Origin: Saccoglossus kowalevskii
Taxonomy: Eukaryota; Hemichordata; Enteropneusta; Harrimaniidae
NCBI RefSeq assembly: GCF_000003605.2
Contig: NW_003106593.1
Location: forward strand, 474,357-522,946
DNA length: 48,590 nt
Direction: 5' to 3'
Below, piece after piece: positions 1 to 13,037 of this stretch; the first letter of the stretch is position 1; the number at the start of each line of letters is the position of its first letter. The notes under the pieces were generated by a model that worked only from the letters and a program-made list of their open reading frames with translations, was not told the DNA's origin and made no database searches. A program made the translations under genes and the position numbers.

Positions 1-886
1 ACCTATTGTATAGGTATTGTGTTATGTTACATACATAGTGTGATTGTACAATATAGAAAATTTTCATTATTAGATCAGTATTTTGTTATTCATTTCAATT
101 GGTGATGTATTTCAAAATACTGGTTTTAACACATCCATGATAGTCGGAATTAATGGGGAAATACAGTATCAACATATAAACATGCTAAATGCTTACAGTA
201 TTCATGTTTATGTATATGTGCCCAGGCTAGGCTACCATTAACAACAGTTTGTTGTTTGAACTGAACTTATTTGGGTTATTAGATTTATCTGAATGCATGA
301 CTTTTAGCTGCTATCGGTACAACCTTGCAGAAAGATATGTAGGTCATAATAACATCATATACATACCAATCTTAAAAGATGTAAAATGGATTCTGAATTT
401 GAAGCAATTGATTCTGTTTTATGATTGATTATGTGAAACTAATTATATAGAATTAATTCTATGAAAGGGATATAGTAATTCAATACACATGTCAAGTTGT
501 TTTCAGTCACTGTGGGAGTTTAATGTGGTGAAGTTCAGGGCCTTCTAGACCACTGCTAGATGTTAATATCATGACCTTTTTAACCTAATGTTCCAAAAAT
601 ACTAAGCATGTTTTTTGTGTCAATGACCTTGACCTATAATCCCAAACCTGTCTATCATTGAAATAGGAAAGTAACCTTACCACCAGAAATGATGACCACA
701 TTCAGTTGCTGTAGCTGCTCTAACAAAGAATAAAAATAACTCAGTAACTAATATTTTATGTTAAGAAGTGGGGGCACACATAAAGGGAATCTGAAACTCA
801 AGAATGCATACAATATCCATTGCATAACAATGTAAGTGATACAGAATGTATCATTGGACATGTTTTTTTTCCTTTTTAAAATTTGG

Positions 887-918
887 TAATTAACTTAGTT
901 TTATATAATTAACTTAGT
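887..918. repeat. 13-base direct repeat
   Basis: TAATTAACTTAGT occurs at 887-899 and again at 906-918, a 19-base period. It is a short local duplication in AT-rich intron sequence. TAATTA is also a homeodomain core, so two such cores lie 19 bases apart. Confidence 0.8.
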
Positions 919-1431
919 CTCTTCTAAACAAATGTATGATTTTCGAAACAGAATATCATTTATCAATTACTAATATATTTCTTCTTTTTGATTAAATACA
1001 TTCATTTGAAATCAAGTTGAATATATTGTTATTGAAAAAACAAGAACTGTAATGTACTGTATGTAAAATTGAATATTCAAAGAATGAAAATATTGATGAA
1101 AATTATTCCTAATAATTATTTTTGAATTATGTGACACTATACCAATCTTACTTGAAATTCCAGTGGAGCTGGCAGCACTTTTTTCTCAGAATTTATCCAG
1201 ATTATTTAAAATCACAGTATTTTTTTTCCACTTTCCAAAATCAAAAGTTATAGAAAATTAATTTATGAGGGATTTATCTTTTACAACCACTTGAAAAAAT
1301 ATTCACAAATAATTTGATCATCACAACTAATGTAAATACATTTTTTTAGGGAAAATCAGATTTATTTGATGGTAGATTTTGACTTGTTTTTACTATTTAT
1401 CAACCCTAACCCCAAAACATAAGTGGCGTAT

Positions 1432-1450
1432 ACAATGGCGGAGCCATTGT
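1432..1450. repeat. inverted repeat with 8-base arms
   Basis: ACAATGGC and GCCATTGT are exact reverse complements separated by GGA. The arms contain ACAAT/ATTGT, which resembles SOX cores, so it may be a paired SOX-type site or simply a small hairpin. Confidence 0.6.
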
Positions 1451-3108
1451 GAACATGTGACACTTTCCAATATTCATCCTGTTCAAAATGAACTTGCTAC
1501 CATTATACATCACATTGTTCAAAAAACTTAAACAACATTGTACCGCATCTGACTTAAACATTTATTTAGGGAAAATGTAGAACAGGACAAATTTTGGCTG
1601 TAATCAAATGTTCAATTCATCAAGCACACAACACCTGATTAAGTCCTTTTCTTCTTGATCATTGTTAATGAAGACAATAATGAAAACTAAAAACATACTG
1701 CACCATTATAATTGGTTTAAATGCTGGAAGGTTGAATTTAGGACACCATAAATAATACTTAGAGAGTCAACATAACCAATCACAGGAAATTATGTGTGAA
1801 AATTAACCTCAAAGGGCAATGCCATTATAAACACATGTTTTTTAAATGTAAACGATTACATTGTTTTTGTTTTTGTAAATAACTGTATGTATGTAACAGT
1901 GATATTGACATAAGCAGGTGAATGCAATACACTGTGCTCAAAACATGATGTACTAAGTATTCAGAGTTTCATACATTTTAATACTCAAATTATTAATGAC
2001 AGGATTAATAGAACATGTTACGTTTTCCCTGCTAAGTTAAAAGGAAAGATACAAAACGTAAGGAAAAGAATTCTGGCCCTTTCAGACACTTTGTAATTCT
2101 TTTGCTGTGAATTGTATACTATTGGTTCACTTTTTAATAGTGCCATGATAGTAGACTGTTGTCTCTGTTTTCAACATCAACGTTTTCAATGTGTTTAGTA
2201 CATTATATTGAACAATAGTATATAATCTTCTACTAGTGTGTTCCTCCAACATGATTTGTTTAACTAGGAAATCGGGGGTATGCAACTCGTAATGTTGATA
2301 AAACCGTACAGATATTAAAACACTATCTCTTTACACATTCAACCTATTGTTATTATTGGAGATTCAATTATTATCATAGTGTTAGAATTTTGTTTTGTTT
2401 TGCATTTGAATTAAAATTGTTGTATATTATATCACAGTCCATCAATATTCATTAAATGTCTATAGTCGACATAAACTGATATAAATATTCTGATTTTTTT
2501 TAAACAAGAATGATTTTTTTTACGCGATGAATATGATGCATTTCTCCCTATTGAAATATCTGACATGGGCGACTAAACATCGGCTCAGTAAAAGTACTCG
2601 CACTACGAATTGACAGGTTTATTTGAAGCAAAGAAATAAACTACAGGTTTGTTTATCTTCACACAAAAAATCTACACAATATCTAATAGTTATACCTTAT
2701 CCTTAACTTGAGACAAAAAGTACATTACTTTAAAAGCATCCTTGATTGAATGAATACGTGGATATTTCCTACTAAGCTACCATGGTCTAACCATTTATCG
2801 GCAGACATATGTCACTTGTCTTCAACCAGGCCTCTAACTTTAACAGAGCCGAACAATACCGCTATTGAAATTAACTGATTTATTCACAATTTAACAATAA
2901 TCTTCTTGACTTGAAAGGACCTGCACACTACAGTATTAGGAGAATGTTCACGGGAACGAGAAGGCGGAGACTACTTTACGAGCAGACCAGGATTATGATG
3001 TGTTCGCTAGCAAGCATCAAGATGCCACCTGTACCGTCCATCTACTCGTTTTTCAGTAATGTAAATCTGTAATCGCCGCACGCATTCAAGGTTTCGCGCA
3101 CAATAAAT

Positions 3109-3326
3109 GCGTGGGCGTCCAACAACGAGATCACGTGGACTTTTCAAAAACTACTGATATGAAACGTTAAACGTGAAATTGAGAAGCACCACGTGCGACT
3201 TGACAGAGGTACAGAAACACTTTCAAAAATCACCCAGCGGCTTTGTGAATTGTTTGAAATTGGCGTGGGCGACTGGTTGTTTACGATCATTAACTTAGGA
3301 ATACCAGTCACTTTGAAAAGCCACGT
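3109..3326. promoter_or_regulatory. candidate intronic enhancer: two EGR-type sites and three CACGTG boxes
   Basis: GCGTGGGCG, the classical EGR1/Zif268 nine-base site, occurs exactly at 3109-3117 and 3263-3271. CACGTG occurs near 3133, 3191 and 3321, twice as CCACGTGCG. ACTTTTCAAAAA-like sequences accompany them. In AT-rich DNA an eight-G/C nine-mer is expected far less than once in 48 kb, so two within 163 bases is notable. It lies within lin-28 intron 2 by the present model. Whether it is an enhancer of lin-28 or the promoter of another transcript cannot be told from the sequence. Confidence 0.4.
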
Positions 3327-5360
3327 GCGGGCAATTAAGGTCTCAATAAGAGACATGTAACCGAACTGTACATCAAATCATTACCTGTGTAATACACAGA
3401 TGATGTCGGAAATCTAAAGCATGTAGATGGGAAGGAAATTAACCTTCAAGGTTATTGTCATTACAGTTATTCGTCTAGCTCACCGCCTATTAGGCCCAAT
3501 GCCACACTCCATATTCTAATTTCAAACATAGTTCTTCTGTATTGTCCACGGCCCTACTGTCATGAAATCGACATATAACAACATTTTAGACTTTGTTTAG
3601 TACAACAGATGTTGCCTGAAGAAATCCCTTCAGATGAAGGTAATTATTTTCGTTTGCAGTCGTGTCTATTGCGGTCACATTCGAAACCAATTCACGTATT
3701 CACAGGCTTGCAAAATCGATTATGTGTTCGGAGGACGTTTCTTTGGTAGACAGTGCTCTATCCAGGAACTACAATTACATGTCTTGTTATCGACCGTATT
3801 AGACGTCCGGCATTTTTTTTTTAATTTAGCTTACTTTATTGTAATAAAAACAATACTTCAATATATTGTCTAGTCACTCCATAAATGTTCTTTTTTGTTT
3901 TTTCTGCACTATATTCGGATAGTAGTTTTGCAGGCGGATGATAGTGTACTCTGTAAAGTTTCAACAGGCTGTATTATATGCCGTCGCACTGTAACATCAT
4001 ATGTTTACATTTATACCACCTTCATACGACTGTCTGATGTCGCTCATTGATCAGCACTAGCTCACGAACTGTTGGGAAAACGTTACCAACAAGTTTTGTT
4101 ATAAACAACAACAAATGCATGTATAGTTGAGTACAACAACGCCGTAATTTTATCTTCGGCCACGCGCAAGCGCGATACGTAAATAAGTGCGACGGCCTAT
4201 AGACATATGTAAATCAGCTATGGTGCATACAAAGTAACTTGGGCCAAGTTGGCTGTTTAATTTTCTCGAAAACTTGGCGCTAAACTGATGCATGTGTAGC
4301 ATTCAGTAAATAATGAGTCTTCATGTGGTAAACGTCGACACTAGAAAGATAGTATTTCACTGCACAGGTCACGTTATTTGACAGTACGAGATATCTAGCT
4401 TCATACGAGCTTTAACTGTATACTCTATAATTGCATTTGATACACGTTGTCTATGATAAGACACGTTTTTCTAAACCTTAAAGAAAGGCAACTTAGAACG
4501 CTTAAATTATTCAAAATTTACTTGATGAAATCGGGTGTTATCCATTTGCCGTTCTGAAATGTAGCTGCATTGTTTATTTTTTAGCTAATTTATCCTGCTA
4601 TCTTTTTCATACATTTTCGTTCCTACTTGCTTTCATGGCACGAGAGCTCGGCGTACAATGCAAAATTAATTCAACCATATATAGCCAGCTCCAGGCATTG
4701 AATACCACTGTTGGATGTTTTAATTTTTCATATGTACGAATTGCAAGTGCACGTCGAAATCTCATTCAAATCCGATGTAGGTAGGAGCTCTGTTCGCTTT
4801 CAATGTCGGCCGCTGGCGTTCTCTGTCTGTCAGCCAATAGAACGCGGCGTTTAATATGGATTCTGAATGATCGTTGGTCCAACGAGACCTGAACGCGATT
4901 TGGATAGTCATTTGGTCAGATGCTGAGTGATTAGTGCACAATTGGCGATGAAATTTGTTTTGAGTTCACATGTCAGGACTTATCTTACGGTAAATTAATA
5001 TGCGTCGATAATAATTGTACGGTAGAGTACAGATGATGGGCGTGGCGAGTCCGTAATCATGACCAAACCATTAGCTTGCAAATATATCTCACAAAAGTAC
5101 GATATAAATAACCAACACATAGTATTTATTTTGATTCTTGCTAATAAATTGCCATGCATGAAGAATACGCGTTCATCGCTTGATCTGTAAATTCACTTCC
5201 AGTAGTTTACCCTTGTATTGTGATACGTCACCCTCCATCTGAAGTTAGTGTACATGCCAACGCTATCATGTTGGGATTCCTTGTATCAGTTCCCTATCTG
5301 TATTGTAATCAACACGCGACCTGGGGAGTTCCAACTCAGAAATTGCATAATATAACTTAC

Positions 5361-5432
5361 GCAAACAGTGCGACACATGATACGAAGCCATCCAAAGAAT
5401 AATTTGTCCAATCGTGGAGTTTTTACCTCCAT
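5361..5432 (-). CDS. possible alternative first coding exon (24 codons) inside lin-28 intron 2
   Basis: On the minus strand an ATG at 5432 in strong context (gaccATGG, A at -3) opens a frame reading MEVKTPRLDKLFFGWLRIMC and then RTVC, which stops being needed at a consensus GTAAGT donor. It is 72 bases long and ends in phase 0, the phase in which lin-28 exon 2 also ends, so it could splice to the same downstream lin-28 exon. That would replace the N-terminal half of the cold-shock domain. The peptide is not recognised, and a chance ATG plus donor is quite possible. Confidence 0.2.
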
Positions 5433-6567
5433 GGTCAAATTGACATGAATATTCTTCTAGTGTAATGCATCAATGTCAATTAAAGTGTTTCATAGAAATA
5501 TTATTTATGCGGCTGAGGTGTCTTTGAATCTGCAGTAAATGCCACTACAAAAGAACGCAGATTACGAGGATATGAACACGTACACAACGAAATTCGAACT
5601 CACAACCACGACAAAACGTCTTGCCAACTTAAGGAATTGCGCACATCGCGGGAAATTAATTAAGACTGTAGGTGTTTAGTAAACTTTCATTTTATGAAGG
5701 CAAAACGTACTGAACTCGGTCATCAAATATACAGGTTTTTATACCGCGAATCTAGTTATTTAAACTTCATTCTGAATGTATTTTTCCAAATTGCATCAGC
5801 AAATCTAAAGTTCGTAATACTATTTAACATTATAAAGAGTAACATTATTTACTAGGAATTGAGTTGTGTAAACTTGAAAGTCGCAGCAATCTGAATTCAA
5901 GCTGCTCAAGGGGTGTGTTGTTTACTATGTGAAACCGGGAAATAACTTATGTAAACTTTGCAGTCATATGCAAGTCTCATCACGTCAAGTGTGCTCAAAC
6001 AGTCGAGTAAAACCAGGAATGGGGTTATGTGATATGCAAAGTAGTATACCTTTAAAAATGGTGAACAGAGAAAACTGAGATTTCATGATTACATTGAATT
6101 TCTGAATTCATTGTACATTTACTCAAAAACTTTGTGCAGTATAGTATGATGCATATTATTTGGATTAATTGATATTTAACTATGACTGTAGATGACGAGG
6201 AAGCCTCGACAATCTTTAAAGCTATATTTTGCGATGCAAATACATGGGATGTGCGTGTTATAGTATGCAAACTGAATTAAAGTTACGGAAAATCTAATTG
6301 TGTGGAATATATGTGTGTGTTTTCTCCCACGCCCGCCGACAATTCAATAATCTTTGACTTTAGGTATGTGTCACAGACTGGATCACACATTATTCAAATC
6401 GCTCGCTTTGTTTGAATAATACTTCATACACCTCAAAGAACGCTGAATTAATATGTATGAACCTGGAGAGTATCATTTCATCTGTCCAAAAAGCGATTGA
6501 ATCACGAGCCATACGTACTTACCGTTAAATGTGTTTGGTCTCGTAAGACAAGCATGCTCTCTATGGA

Positions 6568-6585
6568 ATATATATATATATATAT

Positions 6586-6640
<55 letters not shown>
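6568..6640. repeat. compound microsatellite (TA)n(GA)n
   Basis: A run of about nine TA units (6568-6586) passes through GAAA into about 25 GA units, with one interruption near 6635. On the minus strand it is a (TC)n run followed by (TA)n. Confidence 0.95.
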
Positions 6641-6641
<1 letters not shown>

Positions 6642-7403
6642 CTAGAATAAGAAACCAGCCATGCAATGGTCTGTCGATAGGTAGATAAGGTTCCATGTCA
6701 AGGCCACATAATTTGTACGACTTTGTGAATCCCTGTTTACATTACTTTCCAATTAAAAAGTCCAATGTGGATTGGTTAGATAATAATTATACGAAATGTA
6801 TGAATTCCACGCAAGTATTAGGTAGGCCGACATTGTCAGGTTTATTTGGAAGCAGTTACTAGAGCTCTGGAAAAATCTACGTGGATTTCGTTTTTAGGAT
6901 ACGCAATATATCATGTTACAAAATACCTGTTCCGCCGATGACAGCCTATACAGTAAAATAGTGTCTCTAAATATTTCATTAATGAAAAGTCGGTTATTCT
7001 GTTAATTGTTCTCAGAAACTCACGAGCCATTTAGGCAAGTGATGGGACAAAGGTATATATTCGAATTATTACATAATTGACTACGAATTGTCACCCAGAG
7101 TGTATATGTCTCATCGGTATATAGATGTGTCGAGTTTGGGTATCAGGAGCACCACCACTCATCATTATGGGTGTACTAATTTTCGATTTCGGTTTCATTC
7201 AATAAGCCATTTTGTTCTACAATGCCCTGATAGTTGCTAAGCTACTGCCATTGGCAATAACGCCCTTTAGTGTTACACTGACTAGTGTATAATATGTTTT
7301 TAGATACAAGTAGTCGAATTGTCATGAAAAAGTATAAGTGTGTTCCTGGATAAATAATTTCTCTAATTTTCAATTTTTAAAACCGTGTCCACTTATTCGC
7401 CTA

Positions 7404-7421
7404 TACATATATATATATAGT
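7404..7421. repeat. short (TA)n tract
   Basis: An ATATATATATATAG tract, otherwise featureless AT-rich intron sequence around it. Confidence 0.8.
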
Positions 7422-10400
7422 GTATATGGGCTAAATTATTCGCTGGGTATGATTTTTGCTTATATCTAAATGCGTTGAATTAAACTCCGCGAATTTCCAA
7501 ATTTATCAATAGAGTAAGGAGTGTTTTCTTCACAAAGCAATAAATTTAAGGTAAAATATCTTTGCAACACCGACTCCGGTTAAATTTAACTCAGTGAACA
7601 TTTCTTCTACAGTACTTGCAATTTCTTTATTGCATTAGACAAAAACGTGCGTCTCGGTCACGCTTCCCTGCTGCCAATCCAATAAGAGAAATATACAGTG
7701 TTGCATTAATAATTTGTATCTATACCTATCACTGTTTTCTAGATGAATTCACCAACACCAATGTATTCGTTTACTTGCCGTTCGGATTATAGCATGAAGG
7801 TCGCAGCGTACTGTAATTATTTAGTTAAAATCGATATCCCCACATTCCATAGTAAAATAGATATTTATAGTGTACTGTATCGAAAGATATAGATCTAATT
7901 ACCAATTGCCATATTGCTCTTAATTAATCTATATACAGAGAATATATTGAATTATGAAATGAAGACAAAGACATTTATTTTTGTTACAAAGATGGTGGCG
8001 GGATGTCCGATTGATCCGCGTTCCATTATGAAAGACGAATCACTTCTCTAACAAATACATTGAAATTTATATAAGAATATCTTTCACTGTTTATCGAAAT
8101 ATATATCAAGGGTTCAAGCACACCAATAATTACTGTTGATCATTGCTATGTTTTTTCACATGCTAATTTCTTCATATATTATTTTTGATATGCAACTTCA
8201 AAACGATTTAGGCAATTGTTTACATTTACCTTGTATTTTCTGTTTTAAATTCTCAGAATTCACCAATATGAATTAACTTGCTTGATTTGTTTTCAGAGAC
8301 AACTATATAAATGTTCATATATTACCATATTTATTTGTATTATTGTTGTTTTTATCACCACGTAAGCAAGCAATATATTCGTTATTTATAATTATAAAAC
8401 ATCACAGCATGAGCAAATTATGACAGCCATACTGTTGTATTTCGTGTAACATATTGCGAAATTTGTACCATGATTTGTAGAACTTTCTGTTTCGGTATCC
8501 GCAAACCAATTTATTTTTCCTCTAATCGATTGATCGGTGTTTGCATTCCTCGTTTAATGGATTGATTTATTTCATTCTGTAAATTCTGATGACAATCGTC
8601 TGATATCGCGGAGAGTCACAGTATTCGTCATTCGGAGTAAGATTTATTCATAATCGAATACAGTGTACTGTGCATATTAATTCAGTTCAAATCATGCAGA
8701 TAAATTTATTTATAACACGGGTTAGATAAAAGAAGTTGGTGGATGATGAAATCTTTCTCTTGGGTGACCGTGGATACATCTCATTATCATACGATGTGAG
8801 ATCACTTCACATACTATTAAAACATTGATTTTTGTTCATTACAGTTTTCTATATCAGAATATATTGAGGTGGAAACTTATTCAATGTACAGAAACTATTT
8901 CATTCTGTTCTTGTTAAATAGAAATAATTCATGGAGAAAACCTCAAATCTAATCCATTTTTACAGGAAACGTGTATGAATTCAAAAGCAGCACCCTGCAA
9001 ATTTGTTTAGAGTGAGAACGAGCAAGAAAGAGCATGGTGGAATGTTTGTGGGCACACAATGTTCAATTTGGAGATTGACCTTGGGTACGTTGCTAGTCTC
9101 ATTACACGCGGCAAACCATACACACGTTTTCCTTCTGGTATCAAATGACGAATCTCTATTTGGGGTTTGTTTGTTTAGAAGTATGGGAGTAAACTTGGAC
9201 AGGAAACAAACTTGGACGCCAATCGAGAAAGCATGTGGACTTATGTTGCGTTTATGTTGATGGTAGGATGAGCATACTGCTCTTTGCATTTCGTTGAACA
9301 TGAAAAATACATGATTATAAGAAATGTATAAAATCAGTATGTTCTAAAATCAAAATCTATAAATTAATTCATAGAATCAATTAAGAATTATGCATTAATT
9401 AATAAAATAAATAGTTTTTTCATGAAAAATATTTTTTTTTCGATTCATAATGCAAGAAACGAAATGATATCCGAAAACTCTGATAATCTAAACTATTCCG
9501 TTTTACTCGTTCTTTTTCTGTGGGAGAACATTTTTATATAATATTCTCATCAATTTATAAACGTCAATGTAATTGTGAAATTTCGGTTTACGTTGAAAAC
9601 ATTAGTGGAATATCAATAGTTGTATGAAACAACTCGTATGTCCTTGGCCCAGGCAGTACATCAGCATGTACTATCACGTTTAACGCACGACGAAAAAAGA
9701 CGCCATCTTGAAATATGATGAACACCTTGAGTCGGGAATATCCTGGTGACATTGATAGCCGTTCTACCCAGGGCGAATATATTAGTTTAAAAATCCAACA
9801 TTTCTGTATATACGATAACAAATCTACAACTTCAGAATATGCAGGTTGTTTAATCATGAAATACAAAAAAAAAATCTGTATGTATTTGGTAACGAACGAT
9901 ATTACCAAAGGAATAGAGACAAATATAGGTTCTTTATGACGTCATGCTTGCACCCCATCCTACATTTTCTGATTTATCCGTTTATTTTTGTATATTTTTC
10001 GAAACATGCAGTTTTCTCAGCAAAATGTGAAGGCAAATGTACAACCTACGCTTCCAAACACTGAATGTGGATTTACATTGCGATGCTGAAGGGATCACAT
10101 TATAACAAAGGCACAAAGTGTATATATATAAATTCTGTAATTGGAAAGCGAAAACGCAGATAAATGTGAATCTCTAGTGAATTGGTCATTATCTTTCTGA
10201 CAACTAGGCTACTCGGACTCCCTAACAGGTGAACATATTACTTGAAAACTAAAGTAATCAACACTTGTTTTGTAGGCGAAAGGTTCCTAATGTGCAAATT
10301 AATTCATTAATGATTAAAATTAATTTTCTAATTTTGTGTGTATAGTTGGTGATAAGTACAAACTGTTGAGTCTGAGATGTTATGCTCGCATACATGCGAA

Positions 10401-11124
10401 TGACGTACAGTTAGTATTGCCACCGACATAGACACCGTCGCGACAGTTTCTTGCTCACTCATGTACTAACATGTTGACGCATCAAATCGGCGAGACGTTT
10501 ACATTACCAATCTGCGACAGAAAATGCTAATTAAACTCTTGTGTTCAAATGAACGACATCAATTGAGCACATCCAGATAATTTTGACTGTTTACAAAACG
10601 AGTGGATGTGAGCGTAACAGTTTGCCGTCAGAATTCGCCCTTGTTTCATCAACCGTGATACATGAAATCAGAATAATTCACTGTTGGACAAGGTGTGTTT
10701 TTATCGCGTAGGTAACCACCATGGCTGTATCGTCCTACTAAAATAGGTAAATGTTTTAACAAACGGAAGTGGGACAATGGAAACTGTTAGCTTCCAGTTA
10801 TAAACTAATTACACTATGTTAACAGAGGCATAAAGGTGTTATTTGTGAGAAAGTGTCAGCCCTTTTTTACCACACACATCCACTAGGTAAATACTTGGCT
10901 CTCAGATCGTAGCAAGAACTTCGCAACTTCGCACATTCCAACAAATGTCTTCTTCTCTAGTGAACACGTCTGTCCACGAGTGCAAATTGCGATAACGCTT
11001 CTTTTTTTTTTAATAAAACACATCGACATCGAGATTTTTTGCCAGTAAAATGAAACCAAACAACTAGTCCAGATACCCTAGTCAACCATTTAATGAGTAT
11101 AGTTGACGGCGCGATAGAAAACCG

Positions 11125-11171
11125 ATCCCGGCGGGATGAAACGATCAGAAAACCATACCCGGTATGGTTTT
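11125..11171. repeat. pair of adjacent perfect inverted repeats
   Basis: Two inverted repeats follow each other. At 11125-11137 arms ATCCCG and CGGGAT flank one base. At 11149-11171 arms AAAACCATACC and GGTATGGTTTT (11 bases each) flank one base. The second is rare by chance in a window of this size. They could be paired dimeric protein sites or the terminus of a small transposon whose other parts I could not find. Confidence 0.6.
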
Positions 11172-12879
11172 AAACGTAATCGTGTACGCCATAATGCGCT
11201 TCGCAGAATGAGAAAGCACATTGAGACCATTCTTTGAAATTTGCCAGACAATGACATGGGTGTTAAACAGGCTTGAAAACACAAAAGGTGATAGGGGCAA
11301 AAACAAGCCCGTGTTTGCGCAAAGAGTCCAGTTCAACTTGCTAGTTTCAATTGCACTTTAAAGGTTCGTTAACCGGCAATGAAATGATATGCGGCATGTG
11401 TTCTCGCCTGTAACTACAAATGAGGAGCTGCAGAAAAGGAACCAAGGCGTGGAGTTAAATATGACACGGAAATTACACTGACTGGACGGATGAATCATGT
11501 ATTTTCCTATCTACAATTTCACTGAGCGACCGAGTGACTCAAATTATAGAGTAATTTTCGCCGGGGCTCATGATAAATGTAAAATACAGAACAGCATCAT
11601 TGGGGTGATGTAATTGCAAATGGGTTACAATTTGTTCTGGCAACTATTACGCAAAGGCGAACTGCTGAGACACCTCGTTTCAGTGCTACACCGAGCATAT
11701 TGCACATTGACAAAATAACATGTGATCTCATTATTGTCAATGATGGAGAAATAAGTTTTTTTTTTATAGAAACATAAATCATTATCAAATATATAGTAAC
11801 CAATTAACAGCAAGCAGTAAATTATTAACACTAACTAGGTAAGTCAAATTTGCGAGAAAGCTGAACTTTGTTGCAATAAAATGTAATCACGAATATGCAA
11901 CTAAGCAACTGTATGTATTTTTGTTGTTGACGAAAATGGGCTTCGTTTTGACAAAAAAATGGTCCGCACGATGCAGTGCCTTCAAACCAAACAACTCATT
12001 CACTGCGACTCACGCAGTTCGTATTTTCCCCGCCGGTTACGCCGAGGCAGTGATTGTTTTGGTGAGCCATACACTCTAACCCAGTAAATTATAGACTCAT
12101 ACACGATATATTTATTCTTTCGCGGTTTCCTCTCCGCGAGTCATCATTTACATTTCTGAAAAGAACGACGACAACTTTGACTTGCAAAATGTAATATTGC
12201 CAACAAACCGGTAAAAAGTGTACGATCTTGACTGGCTGCCAAACTAATGTCGCAGTCTACTTCGGCTATAACAAAAATGCAGTGGGCAAAAAATGGAGCC
12301 AAACAAGATCGACCTTGCACTCAAAGCTGGACATAGTGATTGTCAAATGCGGGCCCATCAGGATATACAAAGCCGGTTGGTGACTGGTACTACCATGTTC
12401 AATATAATCAACCAGGGTCAAATCACATATCGCCACGATCAAGTATCACCCAGTATATTTACACAAACTGCAAGGTTTATTATGAGAAAAAATAGTGGAT
12501 TGATATATTCGGAGAAAACTAATTTTTTAGGTCGTCCCTATTACATAACAAAGCCCATAATTGCACCGAAATAATGTATCAGGTTTTTCCACGGGCGATC
12601 GATGCCAGATGATTTCATCGAATTAAGAAACATCGACTATCCACTAGGAATGTTGACAGTCAGCATAAAGAAACAATGGAAGTTAACTACAACGTGCTTA
12701 ATATAATTTCTTACAAAATTGGGGTTGCTTTGGCCGAATTTTACACCTAGACATTCAAGGAGTAATACACGTGGACTGTGTGGTACTTTTTAGTACCGCG
12801 ACGCTGTCAAACTGTACCGTGTTTGTTAATTAGAGATAATAGACACTTAAGAATAATATAACGAATCCATATTTCTTAC

Positions 12880-13037
12880 TTGGTGAACGAAGACATCTTT
12901 CGTGCCGTCCTCGACCGTTATAAAACCATAACCTTTCGCAACATTGAACCATTTGCATTTGCCGTTGCCTTCCATAACGACCTCTGCTTCCTCGTTCTTC
13001 TCCTCTTCGCTACCCAGTGTGTCTGCTTCGGTGCCAT
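12880..13037 (-). CDS. lin28: lin-28 exon 2: acidic linker and first half of the cold-shock domain
   Basis: This exon encodes part of Lin-28, the RNA-binding protein that blocks let-7 microRNA maturation and controls developmental timing. Translated on the minus strand it gives 52 codons: an acidic stretch ([20 protein letters not shown]), then [20 protein letters not shown] and [18 protein letters not shown] matches the RNP1 motif and VFVH the RNP2 motif of cold-shock domains. The [11 protein letters not shown] form, with Cys before the Lys-Trp, is typical of Lin-28; Y-box proteins have GTVKWFNV. The acceptor follows a pyrimidine-rich tract ending ACTCAG. The donor is CAA followed by GTAAG. 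The exon opens with two bases that complete a GAT codon carried from exon 1 and closes in phase 0. The next exon should begin near the SxxxMxGFRSL segment of the domain, but none is visible to the left. The family assignment is very secure. Confidence 0.95.

Larger units (their letters stand above)
1..12879 (-). other. lin28: lin-28 intron 2 (left end outside the window)
   Basis: If lin-28 is intact, everything left of exon 2 is its second intron, at least 12.9 kb long. I searched the minus strand for the rest of the cold-shock domain (MxGFRSL, VEF) and for the paired CCHC knuckles, and saw neither. The interval is mostly AT-rich single-copy-looking DNA. Landmarks are listed separately: a 13-base direct repeat (887-918), small palindromes (1432-1450, 11149-11171), an EGR/E-box group (3109-3326), a possible alternative first exon (5361-5432), a TA/GA microsatellite (6568-6640) and a CRE (9937-9944). 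Confidence 0.6.

Noticed and set aside
681-719. Minus-strand microexon-like segment (QLQQLNVVIISG) with a GTAAGG donor, and a similar one near 1156 (EKKVLPAPLEFQ) with a GTAAGA donor
   Set aside because: Neither resembles Lin-28, the 1156 segment lacks a pyrimidine-rich acceptor, and segments this short arise often by chance.
6502-6696. Long frames through the (TA)n(GA)n microsatellite on both strands
   Set aside because: They consist of dipeptide repeats dictated by the microsatellite and have no coding value.
8981-9908. Two 106-codon minus-strand frames and their plus-strand shadows
   Set aside because: They show no coding-like composition, no domain, and no splice arrangement linking them to lin-28, in whose intron they lie.
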